Source of the DNA: Microvirga soli
GTDB lineage: Bacteria > Pseudomonadota > Alphaproteobacteria > Rhizobiales > Beijerinckiaceae
Direction: 5' to 3'
DNA length: 64,000 nucleotides
NCBI RefSeq assembly: GCF_016734765.1
Contig: NZ_JAERQE010000003.1
Span: 1-64,000 of the forward strand
Of this stretch, positions 7,735 through 17,686 are shown in pieces. Under the pieces are notes generated by a model, which had not been told where the DNA came from, made no database searches, and worked only from the letters and a program-made list of their open reading frames with translations. Each line of letters begins with the position of its first letter. Position 1 is the stretch's first letter. Position numbers and translations under genes: made by a program.

Positions 7735-8130
7735 TCACACAACGGCCGATGGGGCGGCTCGTTCCCTCGCGCCGTGATGCACCGCTTCGATGTTGTGACC
7801 GTCCGGATCGAGGGCAAAAGCCGCGTAGTAACCAGGATGGTAGGAGCGCTCCCCAGGCCCGCCATTATCCCGTCCGCCAGCGCCGAGAGCGGCTGCGTGA
7901 AAGGCATGAACGCTCTCCCGGTCCTTGGCCTGAAACGCGAGATGGACCCGCGAGACCGGGCCGTTCGCCTTGTCGACCCAAAGCTCGTCGCAGGCGAAAT
8001 GCTCCGGGCTCTCGGAGGTGAAGTCATGGCCCAAGGCATGCAGGACCGCGCGATAGAAGCGCCGGCTTGCTTCGAGATCGGAGACGCGCAGGTGAATGTG
8101 ATCGATCAGGCGGCCTTGGTGGCGCTGCAT
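7735..8130 (-). CDS. VOC family (glyoxalase-fold) protein
   Basis: 131 aa with the two-repeat VOC fold: IDHIHLRVSDLEASRRFYRAVL (9-30) and the second half ...GYYAAFALDPDGHNIEAVHH (about 101-120), whose Glu is the usual metal ligand. The family includes lyases, dioxygenases and resistance proteins, so the substrate cannot be named. It is a single gene, separated from the upstream TctC gene by a palindromic repeat. Confidence 0.88.
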   Translation of the reverse strand: MQRHQGRLIDHIHLRVSDLEASRRFYRAVLHALGHDFTSESPEHFACDELWVDKANGPVSRVHLAFQAKDRESVHAFHAAALGAGGRDNGGPGERSYHPGYYAAFALDPDGHNIEAVHHGARERAAPSAVV

Positions 8131-8150
8131 GCCGGTTTCCTTCGGCTGTC

Positions 8151-8243
8151 ATCCCGGGGCTGCGCAGCAGAACCCGGGATCGTGTGACGAGAATCGCGCC
8201 TCATCCTAGCGGCGATCCCGGATCGGCTTTCGCCGTCCGGGAT
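8151..8243. repeat. Palindromic ATCCCGG/CCGGGAT repeat, two hairpins
   Basis: ATCCCGGG (8151-8158) pairs with CCCGGGAT (8173-8180), and ATCCCGGA (8215-8222) pairs with TCCGGGAT (8236-8243) around an inner GC stem and a TTTC loop. It lies between two minus-strand genes and has the look of a REP-type dispersed intergenic element. Confidence 0.65.
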
Positions 8244-8259
8244 GACGCCATTGGAAGGT

Positions 8260-9240
8260 TTACTCAGCCTTGATGCCGGCCGCCTTGATGATCTCTGCCC
8301 AGGTCTGGATTTCCTTGTCGAGATACGGCCTGAAGGCGTCCGGGTTGCGGACATTCAGGGTGAACCCGAGCTTGGTGATCCGCTCCTTCACGTCGGGCCG
8401 GTTGAGGATCGCGATGATCGTGCCCGACAGCTTGTCGAGAATGGGCTTGGGCGTGTTCACCGGAGCGAGGAAGGCAGCCCAGGATTCCGCGTCCGCGTTG
8501 GTGATGCCCTGCTCGCGCAGGGTCGGCACGTCCGGCGCCTGCGGGTTGCGCTGCGGGCTGGCGATGCCGATGGCGCGCATCTGTCCGGCCTGGAACTGGG
8601 AGAGCACGCTCGGCAGGGTCGAGTTCGACACGTCGATGCGCCCGCCCATGATCTCGGTCACCAGGGGAGCGGCGCCCCGGAAGGGCACATGGGTCATCTT
8701 GGTGCCCGTACGGGTCATGAACAGCTCGGTGGCGAGATGCGAGCCCGAGCCCACGCCGGTGGAGCCGTAATTCAGCTTGCCCGGATCCTTCTTGGCGAGT
8801 TCCACCAGCTCGGGGATCGTCTTCACGGGCAGGTCGTTCTTGACCACGAACACGTGCTCGAAGGCGCCGGCCCCGGCGAGCGGCGCGAAGTCCTTCACGG
8901 CGTCGTAGCCCGGCTCTTTGAGCAGGAACATGTTGTTCCCGTGGGTCTGGTTGTTGCCGAACACGATGGTGTAGCCGTCGGGATCCGCCTTGGCGACCGT
9001 GCGGGTGCCGACCGCTCCGGAGGCGCCGGCCAGATTCTCGACCAGCACGTTCTGGCCGAGCGACTTGCCCATCTCCTCGGCGACGATGCGGGCGATCACG
9101 TCGGTGGGGCCGCCGGCCGGGTAGGGCACCACCATCTTGATGACGCGGGTGGGGAAGTCCTGCGCGGAGGCAGCAGAAGCGAAGAGAGCGGCGCCGGCGA
9201 AAAGGCCGAGCGCGAGGCGGCGGGTGAGGGAATGGGTCAT
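8260..9240 (-). CDS. Tripartite tricarboxylate transporter substrate-binding protein (TctC/Bug)
   Basis: 326 aa. The signal peptide (1-26, ending ASAASA) is followed by the Bug family fold. Typical stretches are IKMVVPYPAGGPTDVIARI (about 34-52) and GYTIVFGNNQTHG. Such proteins bind carboxylates or amides in the periplasm for TctAB-type transporters. No tctAB genes are adjacent, so this is an orphan binding protein, as is common in this family. Ligand unknown. Confidence 0.93.
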   Translation of the reverse strand: MTHSLTRRLALGLFAGAALFASAASAQDFPTRVIKMVVPYPAGGPTDVIARIVAEEMGKSLGQNVLVENLAGASGAVGTRTVAKADPDGYTIVFGNNQTHGNNMFLLKEPGYDAVKDFAPLAGAGAFEHVFVVKNDLPVKTIPELVELAKKDPGKLNYGSTGVGSGSHLATELFMTRTGTKMTHVPFRGAAPLVTEIMGGRIDVSNSTLPSVLSQFQAGQMRAIGIASPQRNPQAPDVPTLREQGITNADAESWAAFLAPVNTPKPILDKLSGTIIAILNRPDVKERITKLGFTLNVRNPDAFRPYLDKEIQTWAEIIKAAGIKAE

Positions 9241-9342
9241 CAGAAAAGGCGTCTCCTCAAAAACCCGTCTCGAACGGGCTGTTTTGCTTGCTTGGACAGC
9301 TTCGCCGCTTTAGGGTCCGCCGCCGTCACGGTCCCTTTCTAA

Positions 9343-10565
<1,223 letters not shown>

Positions 10566-10566
<1 letters not shown>

Positions 10567-10841
10567 TGACCCTGCCGCGGACCTTCCATCCCGATCCCGC
10601 GGCAGAGCCCTACCGGGCCAATCCCGCCTCCACGCACCGCGTGAAGTTCGACGCCCGCGTCGACTTCACCAACGGCGGCTACGTGGAGGCAAAGGATTTC
10701 CTGCTCGACATCGAGGGTGACGGCATTGCGCCTGAACGTCTTGCCGAGATGATCGTCTCGGCCATGAACCTTTTGCGCGCCGGTCCCGTGACGATCTCGG
10801 CCATGCGCGTGGTGAGACGCGGCGAGCATCAGGACGGGTGA
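10566..10841 (+). CDS. Small conserved-type hypothetical protein
   Basis: 91 aa, soluble. It contains VKFDARVDFTNGGYVEAKDFLLDIEGDGI (about 26-54), a regular beta-rich stretch, followed by one helix (PERLAEMIVSAMNLL). Start and aminotransferase stop overlap as TGATG, so translation is probably coupled. I do not recognise the family; the context suggests a function linked to the aminotransferase. Confidence 0.6.
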
Positions 10842-10849
10842 CCGTTTTG

Positions 10850-10900
10850 CCCTCTCCCCGAAGCGGGAGAGGGTGGCCTGCAAAGCAGGCAGGGAGAGGG
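10850..10900. repeat. CCCTCTCCC/GGGAGAGGG intergenic palindrome
   Basis: CCCTCTCCC (10850-10858) pairs with GGGAGAGGG (10865-10873). Next comes a small GCCTG/CAGGC hairpin (10876-10890) and then a further GGGAGAGGG (10892-10900). It fills the gap between two convergent genes and may act as a bidirectional transcript end. This composition is a familiar dispersed repeat type in Hyphomicrobiales. Confidence 0.5.
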
Positions 10901-10904
10901 CCTG

Positions 10905-13136
10905 CTACAGCACGAACCAGCTCTTCTGCAGCTCGAGTGAGCCCTTGATCTTGATCACGCCTTCCGCTGACCGGTCATTGTCGGTGTTGAGGTACACATA
11001 AGTCGCGCTCTTCGTCTTCTCGAAGCGCACCTCGCCGGCCTTGCTGAAGTTCTTGTCATCGCCGATGAACGAGAACTTCTGGTCGCCCCGCTTCTTCGTG
11101 TTGGCGTCCACCGCCTTCAGGTCGATCTTGTCGCCGCGCCGTCCGGAGAAGTCGGTGAGGTAATCGGCCCGGCTCTTCGACGAACTCGTCTCCCGGTCGT
11201 CGAACACGAAGGTGTCGCGCCCTGTGTTGCCGGTCAGAGTGTCCTTGCCCGTGCCGCCGGACAGGCGGTCGTTGCCGGCGCCGCCCGAGAGTTTGTTGGC
11301 GCCGGCATTGCCGGTGAGGCTGTTAGCAAGGCCGTTGCCGCTGAGCACCAGGCTGGCAGTGCCGTCCACTGCCCTCAGGTTTTCCACCTGAGCATGCGCG
11401 GCAAGCGAGAAGCTGAGGCCCGTGATGACGGTGTCGGTGCCATTGCCGGCGGCTTCGATAATCATGTCCGTCCCGTCGGTCACATAGATGTCGTCGCCGG
11501 CGCCGCCGTCCAGAACGTCCGCGCCCGCGGCGCCGTCCAGCCTGTCGTTGCCGCCTGCACCATTGAGGATGTTGGCAAAGGCATCTCCCGTGAGGATGTC
11601 GCTGTCCGCGCCGCCGGAGAGCGTGTCGGCCACGGCGGTGTTGCGCACCATGGTGCTGCTGCTCGTGTCGATGGTGTGCGCCACGCTCCAGGTCAGCGCC
11701 CCTTCGGTCAGGATCACAGTGGCGGCCTTGGCGCCGGTGCTGGCATAAACGTGGTGGAAAGCGGCGCTGCCGCCGGCAGGCGTCGCGGTGCTGCTGGTGC
11801 CGTCTCCCCAGGCAATGGTGGCGCTGGAGGCATTGCCCACTGCCAACGTGGTCTCGATGAAGCGGCCCTCCGCGATGGCAGAAGCATTGGCCTTGTACAG
11901 CAGGTCGACCCGGAACACGTCGTCATTCTCGTTCATATCGCCGGGAGCAAGATTGCCTGAAGGGCTCGTGAAGAGCGCATAGCGGCCGTCCGGGCTAATG
12001 TGAGGCACGTAGTCATCGCGTTGTGATCCACTATCCGCGGATAGGACTGTTATGGCTCCGGTGACGAGATCCTTGACGAAGACGTTCTTCGCGCCCGCCG
12101 GGCTCCCGGCGACGAGGTTGCTGGCATCGCTCTTGAAGATCACGTAACGCCCGTCGGCGCTGATGCGGGCTCCCTCGGAACTCGCATTCGCCGCCCCGCC
12201 ATTGGCGGCAGCCGACACCAGGATGACCTCGCCGGTCTGCAGATCCTTGCGGAAGATGTCCCGCGTGCCGTCCAGGCCGCCGCCGAGGTCTTTGGCATGG
12301 CTCTCGAACACCACGTAGCGCCCGTCGGGTGTAAGATGCGGGTTGTAGGAGTGGTCGTCGCCGAGAGCGTTGCCGGCGCCTGACACCAGGTTGACGGCGC
12401 CGGTCACCATGTCCTTGCGGTAGATATCTGAGCGCCCGTTGAGGTCCGTTCCTCCAAGATTGTTGGCGTTGGTCTCGAAGACCACGTAGCGCCCGTCCGC
12501 GCTGAGCTGCGCGTTCTTGGAGTCGTTGCGTCCCTCGGTGCCCCCTTGCGAGACCGAGACCAGTTCGGTCGTTCCGCTCCAGGTGTCCTTCCTGTAGATG
12601 TGGGCACGACCCAGAGCTGTGCCGGCAACGAGAGTGTTGGCGCCGCTCTCGAAGACCACGTAGCGCCCGTCCGCGCTGACCTGGGTTTTTTGAGATGCCT
12701 CATTGGCTTCGTCTCCCAGCGTGCTCGTCGACACGCGGGTCAAGAGGCCGGTACTCAGATCCTTGAGGAAAATGTCATCGTCGGTATTCGTGTCATCAGC
12801 AACGAGATTATTGGCGCTTGAAGCGAACACCACAAAGCGTCCATTCGCGCTGATCGCTGAAGAAAAAGAGTCGCCATCCGCCTGCACGCCTCCTTGCGTG
12901 ACGGAGACCAGGCTGAGGCTTCCTGTCAGCGTGTCCTTCAAAAATATTTTCGTCCCTGTGAATGGGACATTAGGGACGATATTGCTGTCACTGTCGAAGA
13001 CAATATACCGGCCTCCCATGCTCAGTTGCCCGCCCCACGAGGGGTCGGTCTCCTGCCCTCCATTAACAGCAGCGCTGACACGCTGGATGATTTCGCTCGC
13101 TTGAGGCTTGCGGACGGACTGGACGGAGAGAAACAT
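10905..13136 (-). CDS. Large secreted beta-propeller/PKD/RTX calcium-binding protein
   Basis: 743 aa with no N-terminal signal peptide. Seven PD40-type repeats of about 50-57 residues run over about 45-410, each with a GRYVVFES-like core; seven units suggest a closed seven-bladed TolB-like propeller. A PKD-like domain follows (about 425-495, TIAWGDGTSS...FHHVY). RTX nonapeptide repeats are near 510-560 and 615-650 (GGAGNDRLSGG type). The C-terminus ends in the hydrophobic SWFVL expected of a type I secretion signal. GGAG lies about 6 bases before the ATG. No type I exporter genes are nearby. Ligand or target unknown. Confidence 0.85.
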   Translation of the reverse strand: MFLSVQSVRKPQASEIIQRVSAAVNGGQETDPSWGGQLSMGGRYIVFDSDSNIVPNVPFTGTKIFLKDTLTGSLSLVSVTQGGVQADGDSFSSAISANGRFVVFASSANNLVADDTNTDDDIFLKDLSTGLLTRVSTSTLGDEANEASQKTQVSADGRYVVFESGANTLVAGTALGRAHIYRKDTWSGTTELVSVSQGGTEGRNDSKNAQLSADGRYVVFETNANNLGGTDLNGRSDIYRKDMVTGAVNLVSGAGNALGDDHSYNPHLTPDGRYVVFESHAKDLGGGLDGTRDIFRKDLQTGEVILVSAAANGGAANASSEGARISADGRYVIFKSDASNLVAGSPAGAKNVFVKDLVTGAITVLSADSGSQRDDYVPHISPDGRYALFTSPSGNLAPGDMNENDDVFRVDLLYKANASAIAEGRFIETTLAVGNASSATIAWGDGTSSTATPAGGSAAFHHVYASTGAKAATVILTEGALTWSVAHTIDTSSSTMVRNTAVADTLSGGADSDILTGDAFANILNGAGGNDRLDGAAGADVLDGGAGDDIYVTDGTDMIIEAAGNGTDTVITGLSFSLAAHAQVENLRAVDGTASLVLSGNGLANSLTGNAGANKLSGGAGNDRLSGGTGKDTLTGNTGRDTFVFDDRETSSSKSRADYLTDFSGRRGDKIDLKAVDANTKKRGDQKFSFIGDDKNFSKAGEVRFEKTKSATYVYLNTDNDRSAEGVIKIKGSLELQKSWFVL

Positions 13137-13491
13137 GGAAGGGCTCCAACAGAAAAGCTAGCTTCTACAAAGACGCGGTTTGACCCTATCAATTGAGAAA
13201 AGCTTCCCCTGCGCAACTCTCCAAACAGAGGGGATGCTGCGCGCCGATCTTCGCCTATTCGTGGCCTTCAGCCTGAGTTGAGGCCGTCTCTTTGCTTCGA
13301 ACGTTCGACGAGGCTGGCTGTCCGATTGCGTTGAACGGCGGTTGCGGCTCGACTGGCCTGAGCTTGGCTTTAAGGGTCCGGAGCATCCCCACAAAACCCC
13401 TTGCCATTCCGCAACGACAGGCAGAGCATCATCCTCAACGCGTCCTGGACAAGAGCGCGCCAACAGCGGGGGCAGGGAAGGATGATGTCCT
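13137..13491. other. 355-base divergent intergenic region without a supported gene
   Basis: The region separates the minus-strand RTX gene from the plus-strand EF-G-like gene and must hold both promoters. I see no convincing small ORF, RNA gene or long palindrome in it. Confidence 0.5.
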
Positions 13492-15531
13492 ATGGCACCC
13501 AACGGCAGACTAGGTGCGGGCCCGCGATGCATCGCGATCGTCGGCCCGTTTCAGAGCGGCAAGACCACGCTTCTTGAGGCCATCCTGGAGCGGACCGGAG
13601 CCATCTCGCGGGCCGGCCGCGTGGCAACGAAGGACAGCGTGGGGGATGCGAGCGCCGAGGCCCGCGCCCATGCCATGAGCATCGAGCCCAATGTGGCCAC
13701 GGTGAATTTTCTCGGCGAGAACCTGACCTTCGTCGATTGCCCCGGCTCCACTGAATTCCTGCACGAAATGCGCAACATCACGCCGGTCTGCGACGCGGCG
13801 ATCGTCGTATGCGAGGCGGATGAGCGCAAGATCCCGGCGCTCGAAATCATCCTGCGCGAGTTGGAAGAAGCCGACATTCCGCGCTTCCTCTTCATCAATA
13901 AAATCGACACGGCCAACCAGCGCATTCGCGACACGCTCGCGATCCTGCAGGAAGCCTCGCGCACGCCGCTGCTCCTGCGCCAGATCCCGCTCTGGAAGGA
14001 CGGCATCGCGATCGGCTTTATCGATCTCGCGCTCGAGCGCGCCTTCATCTATCGCGAGCATGCGCCGAGCGAGATCGTGGATCTGCCCGAGGGCGAGCTG
14101 CCGCGGGAGAAGGAAGCGCGCTTTGCCATGCTGGAGCGACTGGCCGATTATGACGACGAGCTCATGGAGGAGCTGATCTCGGAGATCGAGCCCCCGCGCG
14201 ACCAGATTTTCGATGATCTGTCGAAGGAGCTGAGGGAACGTCACGTGGTGCCGGCGCTCATCGGTTCGGCCGAGCGCGGCAATGGTGTCACGCGGCTTCT
14301 CAAGGCGCTGCGCCACGAGGCGCCGGATCTTGCGCAGACAAGGGCACGCCTCGGCATTGCCGAAGAAGGGGCGCCCCTGGCCCAGACCATGAAGACCCTG
14401 CACCAGGGGCAGGGCGGCAAGCTCTCCGTGGCCCGCGTCATGCGCGGGACCTTCCGAGAGGGCGACACCGTGGTGGGCTCCCGCGGCGGCGAAGGACGCA
14501 TCGGCAGCCTCCTGACGATGATCGGCACCACCACGACCCGGACGGCGGAGGCTGTTGCCGGGGATACGGTTGGCTTCGGCCGCCTGGAGGGGATTGCCAC
14601 GGGCGACAGCTTCGTGGCCGGAAAAACGCGGCCCGAGGCTATTCTGTCGGTTGCGCCGCCCGAGCCGGTCTATGCGATGGCCCTCAAGGTCAAGGACCGC
14701 AAGGACGACGTGCGCCTCTCGAGCGCGCTGGCCAAGATCACCGAGGAGGATCCTTCGCTGGTGATCGAAACCCGGCCCGAGATGGGTGAGATCCGGCTTC
14801 ATGGGCAAGGCGAGATGCACCTGCGGGTAGCAGTCGAGAAGCTAGCCTCGCGCTTCCAGGTCGGCGTGGAGACCGCCAAACCCAGGGTGGCCTATTGCGA
14901 GACGATCAAGCTGCCGGCCGCGGCGAGAGGACGCCACCGCAAGCAGACCGGCGGCCATGGCCAGTTCGGCGATGTGATGATCGAGATCAAGCCGTTGCCG
15001 CGCGGCGAGGGCTTCGCCTTCCAGGACCGGATCACCGGCGGCGTGGTGCCGCGCCAGTACATCCCGTCCGTGGAGACGGGGGTGCGGGACGCCCTCAGAT
15101 GCGGGCCACTCGGCTTTCCCGTGGTGGATCTCGCCGTATCGCTGACGGATGGCTCCTACCACACGGTCGATTCCTCGGATGCGGCCTTCCAGGCGGCGGC
15201 GAAGCTCGCGCTGGCGGAGGCCCTGCCGAAGGCCAAGCCCGTGTTGCTGGAGCCGGTGCTCTCCGTGGAGATCACGATCCCGTCCGAGGCCCTGTCCAAG
15301 GCCACGGCCCTGGTGACCGGCCGGCGCGGGCAGATCCTCGGCTATGACGAGCGGCCCGGCTGGTCAGGCTGGCAGGTCCTGAGCGCCACGATCCCGGAAT
15401 CCGAGATCGGCGATCTCATCGTGGAGCTGCGTTCAGCGACGGCCGGTGTGGGAACGTTCTCGACCCGGTTCGATCACATGGCCGAACTCAGCGGCCGCCC
15501 GGCCGACATGGTGCTGCAGAAGGCACACTGA
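13492..15531 (+). CDS. Divergent elongation factor G paralogue
   Basis: 679 aa with the complete EF-G domain order: GTPase (1-265, P-loop GPFQSGKTT at 18-26, NKID near 140), domain II (about 290-370), domain III (about 390-465), domain IV (RHRKQTGGHGQFGDV, about 482-496) and domain V. Two features are not canonical: the G3 motif reads DCPGS instead of DTPGH, so the histidine that activates water in EF-G/EF-Tu is Ser here, and switch I lacks the RGITI motif. This places it with the EF-G2-type paralogues whose role in translation is unclear. The canonical fusA is not in the window. AAGGA precedes the start. Confidence 0.85.
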   Translation: MAPNGRLGAGPRCIAIVGPFQSGKTTLLEAILERTGAISRAGRVATKDSVGDASAEARAHAMSIEPNVATVNFLGENLTFVDCPGSTEFLHEMRNITPVCDAAIVVCEADERKIPALEIILRELEEADIPRFLFINKIDTANQRIRDTLAILQEASRTPLLLRQIPLWKDGIAIGFIDLALERAFIYREHAPSEIVDLPEGELPREKEARFAMLERLADYDDELMEELISEIEPPRDQIFDDLSKELRERHVVPALIGSAERGNGVTRLLKALRHEAPDLAQTRARLGIAEEGAPLAQTMKTLHQGQGGKLSVARVMRGTFREGDTVVGSRGGEGRIGSLLTMIGTTTTRTAEAVAGDTVGFGRLEGIATGDSFVAGKTRPEAILSVAPPEPVYAMALKVKDRKDDVRLSSALAKITEEDPSLVIETRPEMGEIRLHGQGEMHLRVAVEKLASRFQVGVETAKPRVAYCETIKLPAAARGRHRKQTGGHGQFGDVMIEIKPLPRGEGFAFQDRITGGVVPRQYIPSVETGVRDALRCGPLGFPVVDLAVSLTDGSYHTVDSSDAAFQAAAKLALAEALPKAKPVLLEPVLSVEITIPSEALSKATALVTGRRGQILGYDERPGWSGWQVLSATIPESEIGDLIVELRSATAGVGTFSTRFDHMAELSGRPADMVLQKAH

Positions 15532-15540
15532 ATGCCCTGA

Positions 15541-15567
15541 CCTGAACGATCGATCAGATCGTTCAGG
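15541..15567. repeat. Perfect 10-bp inverted repeat between the EF-G-like and ligase genes
   Basis: CCTGAACGAT (15541-15550) pairs with ATCGTTCAGG (15558-15567) around a 7-base loop. No T run follows on either strand, so it is either a Rho-assisting hairpin just after the EF-G-like stop or an operator for the ligase gene 100 bases downstream. Confidence 0.5.
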
Positions 15568-15671
15568 TCTAAACTATTCCATCGACAAAAGGACTCTTCC
15601 GCGCCAAGTTAAGCTTTGACGGAGACGCCATCTCCCATGAAGCCAACCTCGCCCCGAAGCGGAGGACGACG

Positions 15672-17408
15672 ATGAACGCCACAACCCCTGCGCCTGCCCC
15701 GGCTGGTGCTCCGGATCCTTCAGCCGCCCGCCCCTGGCTCAAATCCTATCCCGCAAGCGTTCCGCCTACAATCGATGAGGCCAGGATCGGCACGCTCAAC
15801 GACATCTTCCGCGACGCCCTTTCCAAATATCCGAACCGTCCGGCCGCCGAGAGCTTCGGCAAGCGCGTGACTTATGGTCAGCTCGGGCGCGATGCGGATG
15901 CGGTTGCCTCCTGGCTCCAGGGGCAGGGGCTGAAGAAGGGCGACCGGGTCGCCATCATGATGCCGAACGTCATGGCCTATCCGGCGGTCCTGTTCGGGAT
16001 TCTTATGGCCGGCGGCACGGTGGTGAACGTCAACCCGCTCTATACCCCGCGGGAGCTGACCTACCAGCTCAACGATTCCGGCGCCCGCTTCTTGTTCGTG
16101 CTCGAAAATTTCGGCACGACGGTCCAGGAGGCGCTGCCGGAGATCAAGCTGGATCGGGTCATCGTCGTCGCGCCGGGCGATCTGCTGGGCCTCAAGGGCG
16201 CGATCATCAATCTCGTCTCGCGCCGCGTGAAGAAGGCCGTGAAGCCGTTCACCCTGCCGCACGCCGTACCCTTCAAGGCCGTCATGGCGGAGAGCGCGCG
16301 GAAGAAGCCGCAGCCGGTTGCCGTTGCGCCCGATGACATCGCCTTCCTGCAATATACGGGCGGCACGACCGGCGTTGCCAAGGGCGCCACGCTGCTCCAT
16401 CGCAACGTGGTGGCCAATGTGCTGCAGCTGGAAGCCTGGATGGCGCCGTTCTTCGGCGAGCGGGAGGATCATGTGATGGTGACGGCCCTGCCGCTCTATC
16501 ACATCTTCGCCCTCACGGTCTGCGGGTTGCTGATGACCAAGATGGGCGGCTGCCAATTGCTGATCGCCAATCCGCGCGACATTCCGGGCTTCGTCAAGAC
16601 ATTGCAGAAGAGCCGCATCACGCTGATGTCGGGCCTCAACACGCTCTACAATGCCCTGGCTCATGCGCCGGGCATCGAGAAGGTGGACTTTTCCCAGATG
16701 GTGCTGGCCGTATCCGGCGGCATGGCCACCCAGGAAGCCGTGGCCAGGAAGTGGAAGCAGGTGACCGGGCAGCCGATCGTGGAGGGTTACGGCCTCTCAG
16801 AGACCTCGCCTGTGGTCTGCGCCAACCGTCTCGACATCGAGGAGTTCACCGGCACCATCGGCTATCCGCTGCCGTCGACCGACGTGAGCGTGCGCTCCAG
16901 CGACGGGACCAGCCTGCCTCTGGGCGAGCGCGGTGAATTGTGCGTGAAGGGCCCGCAGGTGATGGCAGGGTACTGGAACCGCCCCGACGAGACCGCCAAG
17001 GTCATGACCTCAGACGGCTGGTTCCGCACCGGAGACGTGGCGGTCATCCTGCCCGACGGTCAGGTCAAGATCGTGGACCGCATGAAGGACATGGTCCTCG
17101 TGTCCGGCTTCAACGTCTATCCGAACGAGGTCGAGGATGTGCTCGCCAAGCATCCGGGCGTAATGGAATCGGCGGTCATCGGGTTGCCGGACGAGCATTC
17201 GGGCGAGGCGGTGGTGGCCTACGTGGTCCGCAAGGACGCGAACATCACGGCCGACGAGCTGCGTCAGTTCTGCCGGGAGCACATGACCGGCTACAAGGTG
17301 CCCCGCCGGATCGAGTTCCGCGAGGCCCTGCCGAAGACCAATGTGGGCAAGGTTCTGCGCCGTGCGCTGAAGGAGGAGGCGGAGCAGTCCCACGTCCGCT
17401 GGAGCTGA
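15672..17408 (+). CDS. fadD: Long-chain fatty acid-CoA ligase
   Basis: 578 aa, usual length for FadD. The adenylate-forming signatures are present: YTGGTTGVAKGA (P-loop-like, about 228-239), GYGLSETSPV (about 373-382), GWFRTGDVAVILPDG and the C-terminal lysine region PKTNVGKVLRR. It activates fatty acids to acyl-CoA with ATP for beta-oxidation or lipid synthesis; chain-length preference is not visible. It is a single gene preceded by a 10-bp inverted repeat. GGAGG lies 6 bases before the ATG. Confidence 0.92.
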   Translation: MNATTPAPAPAGAPDPSAARPWLKSYPASVPPTIDEARIGTLNDIFRDALSKYPNRPAAESFGKRVTYGQLGRDADAVASWLQGQGLKKGDRVAIMMPNVMAYPAVLFGILMAGGTVVNVNPLYTPRELTYQLNDSGARFLFVLENFGTTVQEALPEIKLDRVIVVAPGDLLGLKGAIINLVSRRVKKAVKPFTLPHAVPFKAVMAESARKKPQPVAVAPDDIAFLQYTGGTTGVAKGATLLHRNVVANVLQLEAWMAPFFGEREDHVMVTALPLYHIFALTVCGLLMTKMGGCQLLIANPRDIPGFVKTLQKSRITLMSGLNTLYNALAHAPGIEKVDFSQMVLAVSGGMATQEAVARKWKQVTGQPIVEGYGLSETSPVVCANRLDIEEFTGTIGYPLPSTDVSVRSSDGTSLPLGERGELCVKGPQVMAGYWNRPDETAKVMTSDGWFRTGDVAVILPDGQVKIVDRMKDMVLVSGFNVYPNEVEDVLAKHPGVMESAVIGLPDEHSGEAVVAYVVRKDANITADELRQFCREHMTGYKVPRRIEFREALPKTNVGKVLRRALKEEAEQSHVRWS

Positions 17409-17429
17409 GGCCTGAGGTGCTCTGAAAAG

Positions 17430-17454
17430 AAAAAAGCCGGGCCAAAGGCCCGGC
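17430..17454 (-). terminator. Rho-independent terminator on the minus strand
   Basis: An 8-bp GCCGGGCC/GGCCCGGC stem with a three-base loop is followed on the minus strand by TTTTTTCTTTTC. Its polarity excludes fadD and points to the lysR transcript or a separate small RNA. Confidence 0.75.
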
Positions 17455-17546
17455 AAAAGTAGAGGTCCGACAAAGAAGTCAAAACCTTCCAGAGGGAACG
17501 GCCGACACGGCATCGCCGGGAGGAAGAAAGCGACGCCGCGTTGAAA

Positions 17547-17624
17547 TCAGCCACCGCTCATATCGACCGCATCATGCCTCTTTGCAATGCAGCATGCCTC
17601 ATGAAAGGGCTGCACAGAACGCAT
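17547..17624 (-). CDS. Possible 25-residue peptide inside the candidate small RNA
   Basis: An ATG-initiated frame of 25 codons begins MRSVQPFHEACC and ends AVDMSGG-stop, about 90 bases before the minus-strand terminator. No Shine-Dalgarno sequence is visible upstream. The paired Cys and the Gly-rich end make it look less random than most short frames. It could be a leader or stand-alone small protein, or chance. Confidence 0.25.
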   Translation of the reverse strand: MRSVQPFHEACCIAKRHDAVDMSGG

Positions 17625-17686
17625 GGCTTAGGTCACGTCGCTGACAAAATCCCGCCAGCTATCGAGCTTGGCTAGAGGAAGCTCAA

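Larger units (their letters stand above)
17430..17645 (-). ncRNA. Candidate small RNA with intrinsic terminator
   Basis: A strong terminator (stem 17436-17443 with 17447-17454, T-rich tract after it on the minus strand) ends a minus-strand transcript, but the nearest minus-strand gene, the LysR regulator, stops 230 bases upstream. The plus-strand fadD cannot use it because no T run follows on that strand. A weak sigma-70-like pair (TTGAGC, 17 bases, GATAGC) lies just after the lysR stop, near 17650-17680. An independent RNA of about 200 bases, or a long lysR 3' UTR, is therefore likely. Confidence 0.35.

Noticed and set aside
13510-14820. 436-codon minus-strand frame opposite the EF-G paralogue
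   Set aside because: Shadow of a gene with complete EF-G domain order; the translation has no known features.
17291-17554. 87-codon minus-strand frame running through the terminator into fadD
   Set aside because: It reads straight through the terminator hairpin and overlaps the end of fadD antisense; the low-complexity translation is not protein-like.
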